Of a stretch of 64,000 bases of DNA, positions 36,614 through 47,318 are shown piece by piece. How positions within the stretch are numbered: the first letter of the stretch is position 1; every line of letters starts with the position of its first letter. This stretch comes from Selaginella moellendorffii. Its lineage: Eukaryota > Streptophyta > Lycopodiopsida > Selaginellales > Selaginellaceae. Below the pieces are notes generated by a model that saw only the letters and a program-made list of their open reading frames with translations, did not search any database and was not told where the DNA came from. The translations under genes were made by a program, and so were the position numbers. The DNA is taken from contig NW_003314292.1 of the NCBI RefSeq assembly GCF_000143415.4, positions 1,563,666 to 1,627,665 on the forward strand, written 5' to 3'.

Positions 36614-39295
36614 CTAAGCACCGCCATGGCGCTGCTTCTGGCGTTGTATAGCGCTGGCCTTGTTCTCCAAAGCAGCACGCCGGACTAGCTGCAAGTATCT
36701 CATTGTTTCCCTTCAGATTTCAAGGAAGCGAAAGAACTTACTTGTCTTTGGTACTTCCTCCTCAGCTTGATAGCCGTTCTGATACAACTCCGCACTTTGA
36801 TCTTCATCTGGATCTCGTTGAAGGCCTGCAAATCAAAGCTGAGGTTTTGCACAATCTGGGATAGATGAAAACACTGCACCTTAATAGCGTCGTCCATGGA
36901 ATGCACGTCTTTCATAAACCTGGTCCGGTTGAGCACGAGGATGGCGGCCACAACGAAGACGGAGAGTTCATCGTCGCCTGTCTTGCCAAGCAGAGAACTC
37001 ACGGTCCGTATCTTGTGTCGGGAGTGACGAGGCCAGAAGTTTCCAGCTCTCAATCCACAGAGCGGGCTTCTGGATAGATATCCAACGCGATCGTTGTCCT
37101 CCAGCGGCGAGGTGTCTAGTGACTGGTCCTGGAAAGTGTAAAGCGGTGACATTGCTTTGCTATCGTCTTCCGGTAGCGTTTCATCCGCTGGTGTTGGATC
37201 TTTCACGATAAGGAGCTCCGGGCAATGGTATTCCAGTGCCCAGGAAATTCCATTATCGAAGTCCGCAGCCCACATCATCTGGAAAATATAAGCACTGCGA
37301 TGAGACAAAAGAAAAATAATCTAAGCTTGCGTACCTCCCACATGCACAGAGCTTCGCCAAATGAGAGCTCACGACGGAAGAGGACCAGCAGCATTCGAAA
37401 GGCGAAAAGGAAGCTATCGGCACCGATGTGGACAAAGTGCTTGAAAACGTAGACGTCTGTGAGCTCCAAAATTGTGGTCAGAGCTTGCAACTGGCGCATG
37501 ACACCAATCGGACCATCCATCTGAAAGTTCTGACGCTGTAAAGGAAAGCTACTCAATGGTCAGTGTGCAAAAAAGACAGAGGAGACAGGGAATTTACTTA
37601 CCACCCGCCTGAGGAGGCTCTCAAAACACCAAAACGCATCAGCATCATCTTCGTAAATCAGAATAAATGGCGACAGCAAATCACTCATGCCTGGCAAAAG
37701 AAACGAAAGATTTCAGTCTACGCACTTCAAGTTGATAACTTGCCTTGGCAATAGCCCGTTGCAGGATCAACCCATGCATAGACTGCTAAGATATCCGACA
37801 TCCGTGCCATGTTTTTGGAGTCTTCATAGAACTTGAGGTGTCTGTCAGTCCTGACCACATCCACAACTGCAAATAAAAGCATGAGTCAGAGATCAAAGGT
37901 AACATAGAGGCATTTTTCTCACCTATTCTATGCAATGTCCAAAGCCAATCGGCTACTTTCTCGTCCCTGAACGCCCCCCCTCCGCTCGGCACCTTTAAGT
38001 CTTCCTGTTTTTCTGGAGATCTCGTTGTATCACCTTCTTCTCTTTTCACCTCATTTGTAACTTCTGGCTGCTCGTTCGCACTTTCCGGGGTCTCGTTCTC
38101 GTTCAATATAGTCACAATTGAGTTATCATCGTCATCGTTTAGAGTATGTAGTTGTAAGTCTTTGTTTTCGGCTTTGTCAGTCGCGCCTGAAGTCCTGTCC
38201 TTCGTTGAACTGGTAGTACTATCCATCACATATGTTGGAAACAATGTTCTCACGGGCAAACGCAGGTAATCAGGCAGTTGGCTGCCGTCGTCGTTAGAAA
38301 ATGAGTTATCGACTTCTCCTTCACTCGGTCCCGAGTCTGTTCCTTCATCGCTCGGACTGCCAGCTTCGGATGACTTCTTCGGCGCCAAGTCCTCCTGTAT
38401 GAGGAGATCTCCTTCCTCAAAGCTCTCTCTCGAGTCCTCAAAATTTTCAAGATCCTGTGCAGCCTGGAAGCGCTCCTCCGACCAGGAAGCAATCTTCTCT
38501 TTGAAAGACGTTGCCACCTCATTTAAAGTGGTGTGTTCTTCTCGAGTGGTGCTTTTGGACGTCACTCGGACGTCCATAATTTTAGTGCCGACCGTATACG
38601 CCAGTGTGCCTGATCCAATACTTCCATGCATCAGATGGCATTGCTCGATGAGCTCTTGATAACGAATCCTACACAAACAGAATTTCCCGTGAAACAAGCA
38701 AAAAAAAAAACAAACAAGCCGAGACCTTCGTGCGTGACGAAGCTGTTGCCGATACTCGGCAGTCGTGCCGAGCGAGTAGCAGCCAAGCAAAAACTCCCAT
38801 ACCTCCGCTCTGATCGAGTGATCAACACCCTGACACCATAAACAAAGGCCCTGGCCATTCATTAAAAAACTTCCAGATCCAAAACAAAACGAATGCTTTG
38901 AAACTCACCCCCGAGACGATGGCTTTCAAAATCTTGTGAAAGCCCACAGCTCTTCCTTCCTTGTCAAAGGCAGCTCTCCATTTCTCCGGCTTCAAGCGCT
39001 TCGAGGTCTGGATTACAATCCCAACAGAGCGTTAGAAAGCACTAGCACACGCATTCCATAGGCTAGACTAGTACTAGGTAGCTAGAAATCTCATGAAAAC
39101 ACAAAAAGAGCTCTTTTCTCTTACCTTTGCGGACTCGATGAAAGATGGAGCTTGTGCTGCTGGCTGAGGCTGAGCGATGCCGCTACTGTTGCTGGTGTTG
39201 TGCCCTCCTCCCACGGTCGAAGCCGCCTTGAGGAACATCCTTGGTCCCACGGCTGGGCCACACATCCAGCGTGATTCATCCCAGTCTCTCGACAT
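36614..39295 (-). CDS. TBC-domain Rab GTPase-activating protein
   Basis: Rab-GAP of the plant TBC1D15/17-like group; it speeds GTP hydrolysis on Rab proteins in membrane traffic. My 10-exon model is 39295-39125, 39007-38909, 38829-38726, 38668-37923, 37866-37744, 37690-37602, 37535-37335, 37278-36880, 36825-36742 and 36688-36614. Total 2091 nt, 696 aa. The TBC domain starts at about residue 60 (KWRAAFDKEGRAVGFHKI, HSIRAEVWEFLLGCY). A long acidic insert (about 175-350) follows, as usual in this group. The catalytic arginine finger is VVDVVRTDRHLKFY (near residue 379) and the glutamine finger is GYCQGMSDLL (near 413), with DADAFWCFESLLRRV after. Both fingers are intact. The intron at 37691-37743 splits CAA G|GC and uses a GC donor (CAAG|GCAAGT). 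Its start is 553 bp from that of the divergent PEX13 gene. Confidence 0.9.
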
Positions 39296-39848
39296 GTCAT
39301 ACTGCTCGCTAGCGTTCGATCGAAATATTTCTTCCTCTTCTCGCGAAATCTACTCAATGCAGCCCAATCGATGGCGCCACTGCCTGGATTTCTAGCTCCC
39401 TAGGAATCAGCGCTTCACTGTACCTTCCTCCTCCTCCGCATCGACACGGCACTCGCATCGCGACGCCGAGGCGGCTGAGAATCGCTGCCGATCTGCGCAG
39501 CGCCGGGCCAGATCTCGAGCCGGAGCGCTCGAACTGGCAGACCCGATCTCATCCCCGAAATATTTTCGAAAACCCTAAAGTTAGTGAGGCTCGAGCGTTT
39601 GTGATCGGGATTACACTACTCTTCCCCGACGCCATAGCCAGACTTTTACCAGTGACACAGACCACGCTCTTTTACCACGGGTTAAAAATTTTGCCCCCTT
39701 TGGTTTTATCGATGGCTCACGTAGCCCTAATCTTATTTCTAGGCCTTGGCGAGGGCGAGAGCTCCGGCGGCTTCGATTGGATCATTGCGAGGGCACGAGA
39801 TCGCCCCGGATTTCATGACATTTCCATGATTTTCTCGTGTTCTAGGAG
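39296..39848. promoter_or_regulatory. Shared intergenic region between divergent TBC and PEX13 genes
   Basis: 553 bp between opposing start codons. Contains AAAACCCTAAAG at 39569-39580. Likely holds both promoters; bidirectionality is inferred from layout only. Confidence 0.5.
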
Positions 39849-41012
39849 ATGGCTGCTTCAGGTATGGTGGAATCGCCTCGAATTTCACCGATTCTCTCCT
39901 TGCAGGCCGACCGGCGCCTGCCAAGCCTTGGGAGCGCCCTGGATCTCAAGGCAATTCAAGCCCTTCTCCATTTGCCCCTTCCTCGCCGACTACGAGCACG
40001 GCGGCAGCAATTGCTAGCTCTGGCACCGCCGCCACAACGATCGACAAGCAAAATCTCGCCCAGCAGCCTTCCACCGCCGTTGGGGCCGCTGTGCCTTTGA
40101 GACCCTGGGAACGCAACCAAGGTAAGTTTGTTTGATTCTTTCTTTCTTCCAGTACAGCGTACTTCCATCCTTACATCCTCGCCAATTGTGTGTGTTCTTG
40201 CATTCCAGGAGGCTATGGGAGCTATGGAACGATGAGCACGTACAACAGACCATACAACTCGGTCGGTGGCTACGGTGGTGGTGCTTACAATGGTGGTGGC
40301 TATGGATACAATGGTTCTCCATATGGAAGCAGCTACTTTGGAGGAGGATATGGCAGCAACTATGGTGGCAGCCCGTTTGGAGGAGGAGGGATGTACAATA
40401 GAATTGGTGGTGGCTATGGTGGATTTGGAATGCCGATGGGAGGAGGGCCTTTAGGCGGCTATGGAGGCTATGGTGCTGGGAATCCCATGGCTCCCAATCC
40501 TGACGATCCGTATGGTGGTCCTCCTCGCGCTCCCAGTTTCTGGCAGTCCATGCTTTCCGTGGTGAGTGGCGACTTCTTCTCGTTTTGTTTTGTTATTTTT
40601 TTTGCTACGCGTGTGATGAAAGTCTGTTTTTCTCTTCTGCGCAGCTTCATGGTGTCATGACTTTCTTTGGACGGCTGGCAATTCTGATTGACGAGAACAC
40701 TCAGGCTTTCCATTTTTTCATCACGGCGCTTCTTCAAGTACGTACAGGGACGAGTGGAAGAGTTTGCTCATGTGTGACTTCCGTCTTACGCAGCTGTGTG
40801 ATCGGGCTGGGATTCTTTACGGGGAGCTCGCACGATTCGTGTTGCGCCTGTTGGGCTTCAGGCCGAGATCGCCGAAGGCTCGCTCTGTGGCAGGAACAAG
40901 AGCCTTGGCCGGAGCTGAGGCAAAGCAAGGTGGTGGTGATGGTGCTGTCGTCGCTTCTCTTCCAAAGGAGGGATCTTGGGACAATGTGTGGTCTAACAAG
41001 GAATCCCAGTAA
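39849..41012 (+). CDS. PEX13: Peroxin 13 (PEX13), peroxisomal import docking protein
   Basis: Peroxisomal membrane docking factor for matrix-protein import receptors. My five-exon model is 39849-39861, 39906-40121, 40209-40561, 40645-40737 and 40794-41012. Total 894 nt, 297 aa, near the usual plant length. The 13-nt first exon encodes MAAS plus one base. Two PWER motifs ([17 protein letters not shown]) flank a Ser/Ala/Thr-rich stretch. A long Gly/Tyr/Asn-rich region ([17 protein letters not shown]) follows, then the conserved membrane part ([59 protein letters not shown]). The end is [12 protein letters not shown]. There is no SH3 domain, as is normal for plant PEX13. Convergent with the ABCB gene; their stops lie 266 bp apart. 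Confidence 0.92.
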
Positions 41013-41278
41013 GTGTCGATCGATTGGTAGCCTCTGTAGATATATTATTTGCACTAGTCTGGATGTCTTGGTGAGTATCGTTTTGTGTGATATTAGAGGC
41101 CTGGGGGAAAATAAATTTCTTTCATGATCTTTGTTCTAGAGGTTCTAGCTAGGATCTCTGGTTCTTCTACGTGATCGTGACCACAGGTTCTTTTATGCGC
41201 GATAACTTGCGAGGTGATGATACGAGGTGACTTTTCTTTTTCTTTTGTAAGGTTTTCTTGGACGTTCTAACCATCCAA

Positions 41279-44200
41279 TCAATCCAGGCGGTGTTCTTCG
41301 TGGTGCTGTTGCTGCTGCTGCAAGCTGACAAGCTTTGCATAGGCGCCTCCGATCTTCCGGACCAATTCACTGTGGCTGCCTTGCTCGATGATCTGCCCGT
41401 CCTGGAGGAGCGCGATCACGTTTGCGTTCTGGATGGTGGACAACCTGTGAGCAACGACTAGGCAGCTCCGGCCTTTCATCACCCTGTCCAAGGCCTGCTG
41501 GACCACCTTCTCGGACTGCGCATCCAGCGCACTGGTGGCTTCGTCGAGCAGCAAGATGGCCGGGTTCTTTATCACAGCTCTGGCGATGGCGATCCTTTGC
41601 TTCTGGCCACCCGAGAGCTGGACGCCTCTCTCTCCGGCCACGGTCTGGTAGCCATTCGGAAGAGAGCTGATAAAGCTGTGAGCATTGGCTGCCTTGGCCG
41701 CCTCCACCACCTCCGACTCCGTCGCCTCAGGCTTGCCATACCGGATGTTTTCGAAGATGGTGGTGTCGAAGAGCGCGGGCTCCTGCTGGACGAGCCCGAT
41801 GTGCTGCCTCAGCGATCGGAGCTTGAGCTTGCTGACGTCCTTTCCATCGACGAGCACCGCCCCGGAGGATGGATCGTAGAACCGGCTGATGAGGCCGATG
41901 ACCGAGCTCTTCCCCGAGCCGCTGGGACCGACTAGAGCCAGGCTCTTGCCGGCTCGGACTCTCAGGCTCAGGTCCCGGAAGATGGTCACGTCCGGCCTGG
42001 TTGGATAGCTGAAGCAGACTCTCCGGAGCTCGACGTCGCCCCGGACGTGGCTGATCTCCTTGGCCTCGCCATCATCGGGATCTATCTCGGTCTGGTAGTC
42101 GATGAGCTCCATGACCGAGCCGACCGCTTGCGAGCCTCGGAGGATATCGGGTGCTAGAGATAGCGTCTCGGCGACTCCAAAGGCGGTGAAGATGAGGAGA
42201 ACGAAGCTCTTGAGCACGGGTCCAAAGGTGGTGTCACCCTGCTTGATGAGATTGGAGGCGTACCAGAGGGCCAAGCCGTAGGAGCTGAAGAGGCAGCACT
42301 GGGAGACGCCGTAGCCGATGCCGGTGATCTGTCCACGGGTGAAAGCGTTGCTCTTGGGGCCTTGGAGCTCGCGGTTGAAGAGATCCATCACTCGTTTCTC
42401 GGCGCAAAACGCTGCGACTGTCCGGATGTTCCCGACGGCTTCTCCCGCCACCATTGTTGCTCGGTGGTAAGCTTTGCTGAGATTAACTCCGAAGCCTTTC
42501 AGGAAGAGGTGCTGGAAAGAAAGTTTACGAAGTCGATCAGCTAGCGAGAACGAAGAGCAACGAAGAACAACAAAGAACAACGAGCTCTTTCCTACCTCGG
42601 TGATGTGAGCTCCGATCATGAGAGGGAAGAGGGCGATGATAACCAGCGTCAGCTTCCACTGCAGCACGAACGCCATGACGAAGCCGGTGACTATCAAGGC
42701 GAGATTTTGCGTGAGAGTGCACAGGCGATCCCCAACGGCGGCACGAAGCATGGTGGCGTCCGACGAGAGACGAGAGGCCAGCAAGCTGCTGTTGTTCTCT
42801 TCTCGATCGAACCAGCCGATCTCATTCCGCAAGATATCTACGTCAAGAACTTGGTTAACAACTTTGGAAACTTTGGCAGGAAGAACTTACTCGAGAACAT
42901 CATCTTCCGGACTCGCATCGTCAGCCTCTCGCCCATGACGCCGAAGAAGTAGTGCTCCAGGACGTAGATTCCAACAGTGACGACAGTGGCGATGGCAAAG
43001 ATGGTGGAGATCTTCTCGACTTCTCGCTTCTGGTGGCTTTGGTCGGGGCTGTAGAAGGTGACCAAGGCCTGCGTGATCCCGTAGGCGAAGAAGGGGGTCT
43101 CGGCTCCGGCAAGAATAGCTCCCAGTGCTCCAGCCAGCGCGAAAGGCCACTCCGGGGCATTGAGCTTGAGCAGTCGAAAGTACGAGGCCTTTGGAAACTG
43201 GTGCTGCTGGTGGTACTCCTCGAGCTCGGCGTTGCTGTGAGCGTCGGCCTCGGAGCGTACGCTCACCCGGAAGCTGAAAGTTCGCTGCGACAGTGACAAA
43301 GAACTCCCGCGAGAGTGCCTGGTGGAAGAAGAAAAATCGAAGTTTGCGAAGGGGATCGAGCGAAGCAAGCGTACCTGGCGGAGTGCTTGGAAGCAGTGTC
43401 ACTCTCCTTGGCCACCGCCGCCGCCGCCGCCTGGAGCTTGACGAGAGCAGCGTAGAACTCGGCCTTGGCGAGGAGCTCGTCGTGCGTTCCAGACTCCACC
43501 ACCTTCCCTTGATGGACAACCGCGATGGTATCGGCGTTCCGGATGGTGGAGAGCCTGTGCGCCACCACCACCGTCGTCCTCCCCACCATGAGCCGCTCGA
43601 GAGCCTCCTGGACGGCACTCTCGGAGCTCGCGTCCAAGGCGCTGGTGGCCTCGTCCAGCAGGAGAATGGCCGGATCTTTCACCATAGCTCGAGCGATGGC
43701 GATGCGTTGCTTCTGTCCGCCCGAGAGCTGGATGCCTTTCTCGCCAACTTGGGTGTCGTAGCCGCTGGGGAGCTGCTTGACGAAGGTGTGAGCGTCCGAG
43801 GTTCTGGCAGCCGCCTCGATCTCGCCATCGCTCGCGTCCTCCTTTCCAAACAGGATGTTCTCTCGGATGCTCGTCGCGAAGAGCGCCGGTTCTTGGCTCA
43901 CCAGCCCGATCCGGCCCCTCAGCCACTTGAGCTGGAGTTCTTGGATTGGAATTCCATCCAGGAGCACTCTTCCTGGCGACCAACAAGATCAAAAACAGAA
44001 TTTATCGTCAGGACGATCGAGAAGTTCTTTCTTCTCTTTGTACCTGACTGGGGATCATAGAAACGCTCGATGAGGGAGATGATGGTGCTCTTGCCGGATC
44101 CACTGCTTCCAACGACAGCCACAGTCTTTCCCGCGGGGATGGAGAGGCTGAGATCCTGGAAGATGACGACGTCCGGCCGGGATGGATAGCTAAAGCATAC

Positions 44201-45974
44201 TTTGTCAAACTCTATGTTTCCATGGACGTTGTCGAGCTTCTTCCCTTCGAGAGCCTGGAGGTTTATGGATGGTTTTCGGTTGATCATCTCCAGGATGGTG
44301 TATCCCGCGGCTCGGCCTTTGCCGAAGGCTGCGAGATTTGGAGCAGCGTTTCCAAGAGATCTGGAAGAAAAGAAATGAGAGAACTCGAGATGGATGGATG
44401 GAACTTACAGTCCGGCGATGACGACGTTGAGAATGGTGGTGAAAGCTTCGCCGCCATTGGTGGTTCCATTGCGAACTAGAACGCCGGCGTACCACAGGAG
44501 GAGCGACCACGCACCGATCGTCAAGCCATACGTTGCTCCGATTCCCATTCCTTTGGCGAGGCCACTCTTCTTTCCAATCTCCAGCGTCGTTTCCAGCGCT
44601 CGAGCGTAAGAATCCACGGCTTGCTCCTCCTGGACGAACGAGTAGACCGTTCTTACTTGGGAAATGCTCTACAAGATCAAAGGTTCAGCTTTCCAAGTTT
44701 CCAAAGGAGGAACAAGCTTGATCACCTGTTCAGCAACGTTTCCAGCTTTCGCGTAGGCCTTTTGGTTCTTTGTGGTGAGCCCGATCATGGTGTGAGCGTA
44801 CAATCCACCGGCGAGAGCAATCCCGGGAACAACAGCGAGGGTGACGAGCGTAAGTTGCCACACGGACGAGAAGCCGACCGCGAAGCCAGCCACAAATCTG
44901 GCCATGTAGTGGAGATAGTTTCCAGCCTATGGAGGATCAAACGAGAAGAACTTTAGCGTGATCAAGAGAGCTGTTCCAAAGTTCTCGGAAGAACAACGAT
45001 CGAAGTTTACTCTACCTTTGCACCGATTGCTTCTTGGACAAGGGCGGTGTCGCTGGAGATCCCATTGACGATCTCGCCGGTGGTGGTGTCCGTGTCGAAG
45101 AATCCCACGTCCTGGCTGAGCATCGCTTTGAGATAAGCCACTCTCATTCGTGCCGATTGTCTCTCGCCCGTGTAAGTCCAGCACGCCACCTCTGGATCCA
45201 CACAAGATAATTTACTCGAAAGGTAGAATTTTGAGCAATCACAATCAAGATCGCCATCAACCTCTCCAGGAAAAATCTATTTTTTGGTGTTTCTCTGGAA
45301 GTTTTTGTGGAAACTTACCAAGCCACGCTGCGACCAAGATCGCGAGTCCAAGGTAGACAAAATATAAAGCATACTGCCACGAGCAAACACACAATTAGCG
45401 GCAAGAAAAACAAAAAAACTAAAGGTAGGACAGAGAAAAGAGAGAAGAACTTTCGATTCTATGGCCTTAGCAGTTAGCTCGAAAGAAACTCTCGAAACTC
45501 TCGATAGAAAACTCGCTTGGAAGACATAGTCTATCAATTAAGAATGGAGATTGGATCGATCTCAAAGAATGGGAAAGAAAGAGAGGAAGAAGAACGTACC
45601 TTGGAGACGCCATGGCCGAGCTTGGTCGGGTTATCATAGTTTGCGCCAAACTCATCGATGAGCTTCCCAAAGAAGATGAAGAACACTGGAATCGCCGCTC
45701 CATGGGCGCACGCCCCGATTGCGCCCACGAAGATCAGCCCCAAATCCATGGCATCCGCGAAGGAGTAGAGCTTGTAGTACGGAACGCTACGATCTTCTTC
45801 TTCTTCTTCTTCTTCTTCCCCCTTCTTCCTCCTCTTTTTCTTCGTGCTGCTCAAGTGGCTCTCTCCATCTTCTCCATTTGTGGCAGTGCTCTCCTTCTTG
45901 GCGTCGTCGAGATCTTCGATGGTTTCCAGCCCCTGCCGTTGCTCCGTGATGTGATCTACGCCCTCTTCTTCCAT
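41279..45974 (-). CDS. Full-size ABCB (MDR/P-glycoprotein-type) transporter
   Basis: Plasma-membrane ATP-driven exporter with layout TMD1-NBD1-TMD2-NBD2. My ten-exon model is 45974-45600, 45373-45319, 45191-45016, 44926-44726, 44668-44409, 44360-44044, 43972-43375, about 43273-42891, 42837-42596 and 42511-41279. Total 3840 nt, 1279 aa, the usual family size. NBD1 has Walker [11 protein letters not shown] (about residue 440), [27 protein letters not shown] and [13 protein letters not shown]2 has [10 protein letters not shown] (about 1065), [27 protein letters not shown] and VVAHRLSTI. Both sites look catalytically complete. The N-terminus has a basic/acidic [16 protein letters not shown] stretch and the C-terminus a short poly-Q/His tail. 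A second in-frame ATG lies six codons upstream (45992). The exon-8 acceptor is ambiguous: two in-frame AG sites. Closest to plant ABCB2/10/19-type proteins; auxin transport is possible but not shown. Confidence 0.93.
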
Positions 45975-47318
45975 GATTGCGAGAGATTTCAAATGCTGGC
46001 CGAGATGAGATGGATTGATTGATCGGCCGAGCAGGTAAAGTACACGCCCTGACAGCTCTCTCCCTCTCGCGATCGATCCGGTGAAAAAGCTGCTACCCCC
46101 GGACGATTCTAGCCGAATCCTTCATTTGGGCAGCTCCAAAACGCCCGATTGCTCGCTGGGCAGAGCCGAGATCGCGCGATTGTCACCAGCATCTGGATCC
46201 CGCCCGGAATTTACTCGCCATTGGCAGAGCAGGGGAGGGACGAGAGGAAGGAAAAGAGGGGTGAAAGCTTTGGGCGTTTGTCGCTCTCTCTCTCTCTCTC
46301 TCTCGTGGGCCGCTAGGCTAGGCGCTAGGCAAAGCCGCGCAAACCTTTGTGGTGGCAGTGATGGAATCCACGGAGGAAAAAGAGGGGATTTGATGAAGAA
46401 ACCGGAAAAGAACAGCCCAGGAACAAAGAGGGCGCAATCGATGCTGTGATTTTGTTTAAAATGTATAGGCCGAAAGGGGGTCAGTTGGTGTTCTCCAGCC
46501 AGAGTTTGGTAAGCGCACAGAAATAAATCCATCGCCTTTCACCCAATCGCCATCCATTAAATGCTCTCGGCCAAGAACCCTAATTCTCTAATCCCCCCTG
46601 TTTTGCTTTGGAGGGAGAGAGAAATTCGGTGGATCGGAGTGCGATCGGAGCTGGAATCCGTTACATGGGCTTGTCGATCGGCTTCCAAGGAAAGAGAAAA
46701 GCGAGGCCAATGTTGAAAATCAGAGACGCACTAGCTGCTAGCAAACAAAACGTTCCTCTTTTCCGAGAGAAGGGCATCTTTTTTCCTCTTTCTCGTTCCA
46801 TCCAGTACAATCCACAGCGATCGATCGCGGCGACACCGCGGCCCACGCCAATCGCCCACTTCCACTCGGGCGCATCGATCGAGCGAGAGCCCTAAAGGCT
46901 GGCAGAGGGAGAATGTACACGACATGTACAAAACTACAATACACTCGGAATTAATGCCGGGAACGAGACATTCAATCTGGGCCGTCCGATCCGTGCGAAT
47001 CTGGACCGTTAGATCCGGCCATGGTTTTTTTGTTAACTATGTTTTCATGTCAACGCGAAATCGAGGCAGACCGGCCAACAACTATTTTTGCCGTTCCTCG
47101 TGAGCTTTTTTTTGCGCTCGATTCATTGCTGCTACTGCTGCTGCTGCTACTGCGCAGGTTTCTAGGTGAGAATCGCAGCTGCTACACATTAAAAAGTTAA
47201 GAACACGGAGAAGAAAAATCGAGAGAGCAAACAAAGACAAGAGGAAGACTAGAGCTCGCTAATCCTTACTTCTTCTTAGTGTTGTTCTAGTGATCGAAGT
47301 ATCACCGCTGCTACACGA
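45975..47318. other. ABCB upstream region and PTB 3' flank
   Basis: Contains the ABCB 5' leader and promoter, a CT microsatellite at 46284-46304 (GA repeat on the sense strand) and GAACCCTAATT at 46575-46585. The 95-codon plus-strand frame at 46608-46895 has no recognisable domain and I leave it uncalled. 47115-47155 has short GCT-type triplet repeats. Confidence 0.5.
46284..46304. repeat. CT/GA microsatellite upstream of ABCB
   Basis: About ten CT units, 310 bp upstream of the ABCB start. On the gene strand it is a GAGA tract, a type often seen in plant 5' leaders. Confidence 0.85.

Noticed and set aside
42887-43618. 243-codon minus-strand frame overlapping ABCB
   Set aside because: Alternative register of ABCB exons 7 and 8; Arg/Ser/Pro-rich shadow.
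43293-44060. 255-codon plus-strand open frame within the ABCB gene
   Set aside because: Antisense shadow of ABCB exons encoding NBD1; the minus strand carries the Walker and signature motifs.
46608-46895. 95-codon plus-strand frame upstream of ABCB
   Set aside because: Gene-spacer DNA with promoter-like motifs and no domain.
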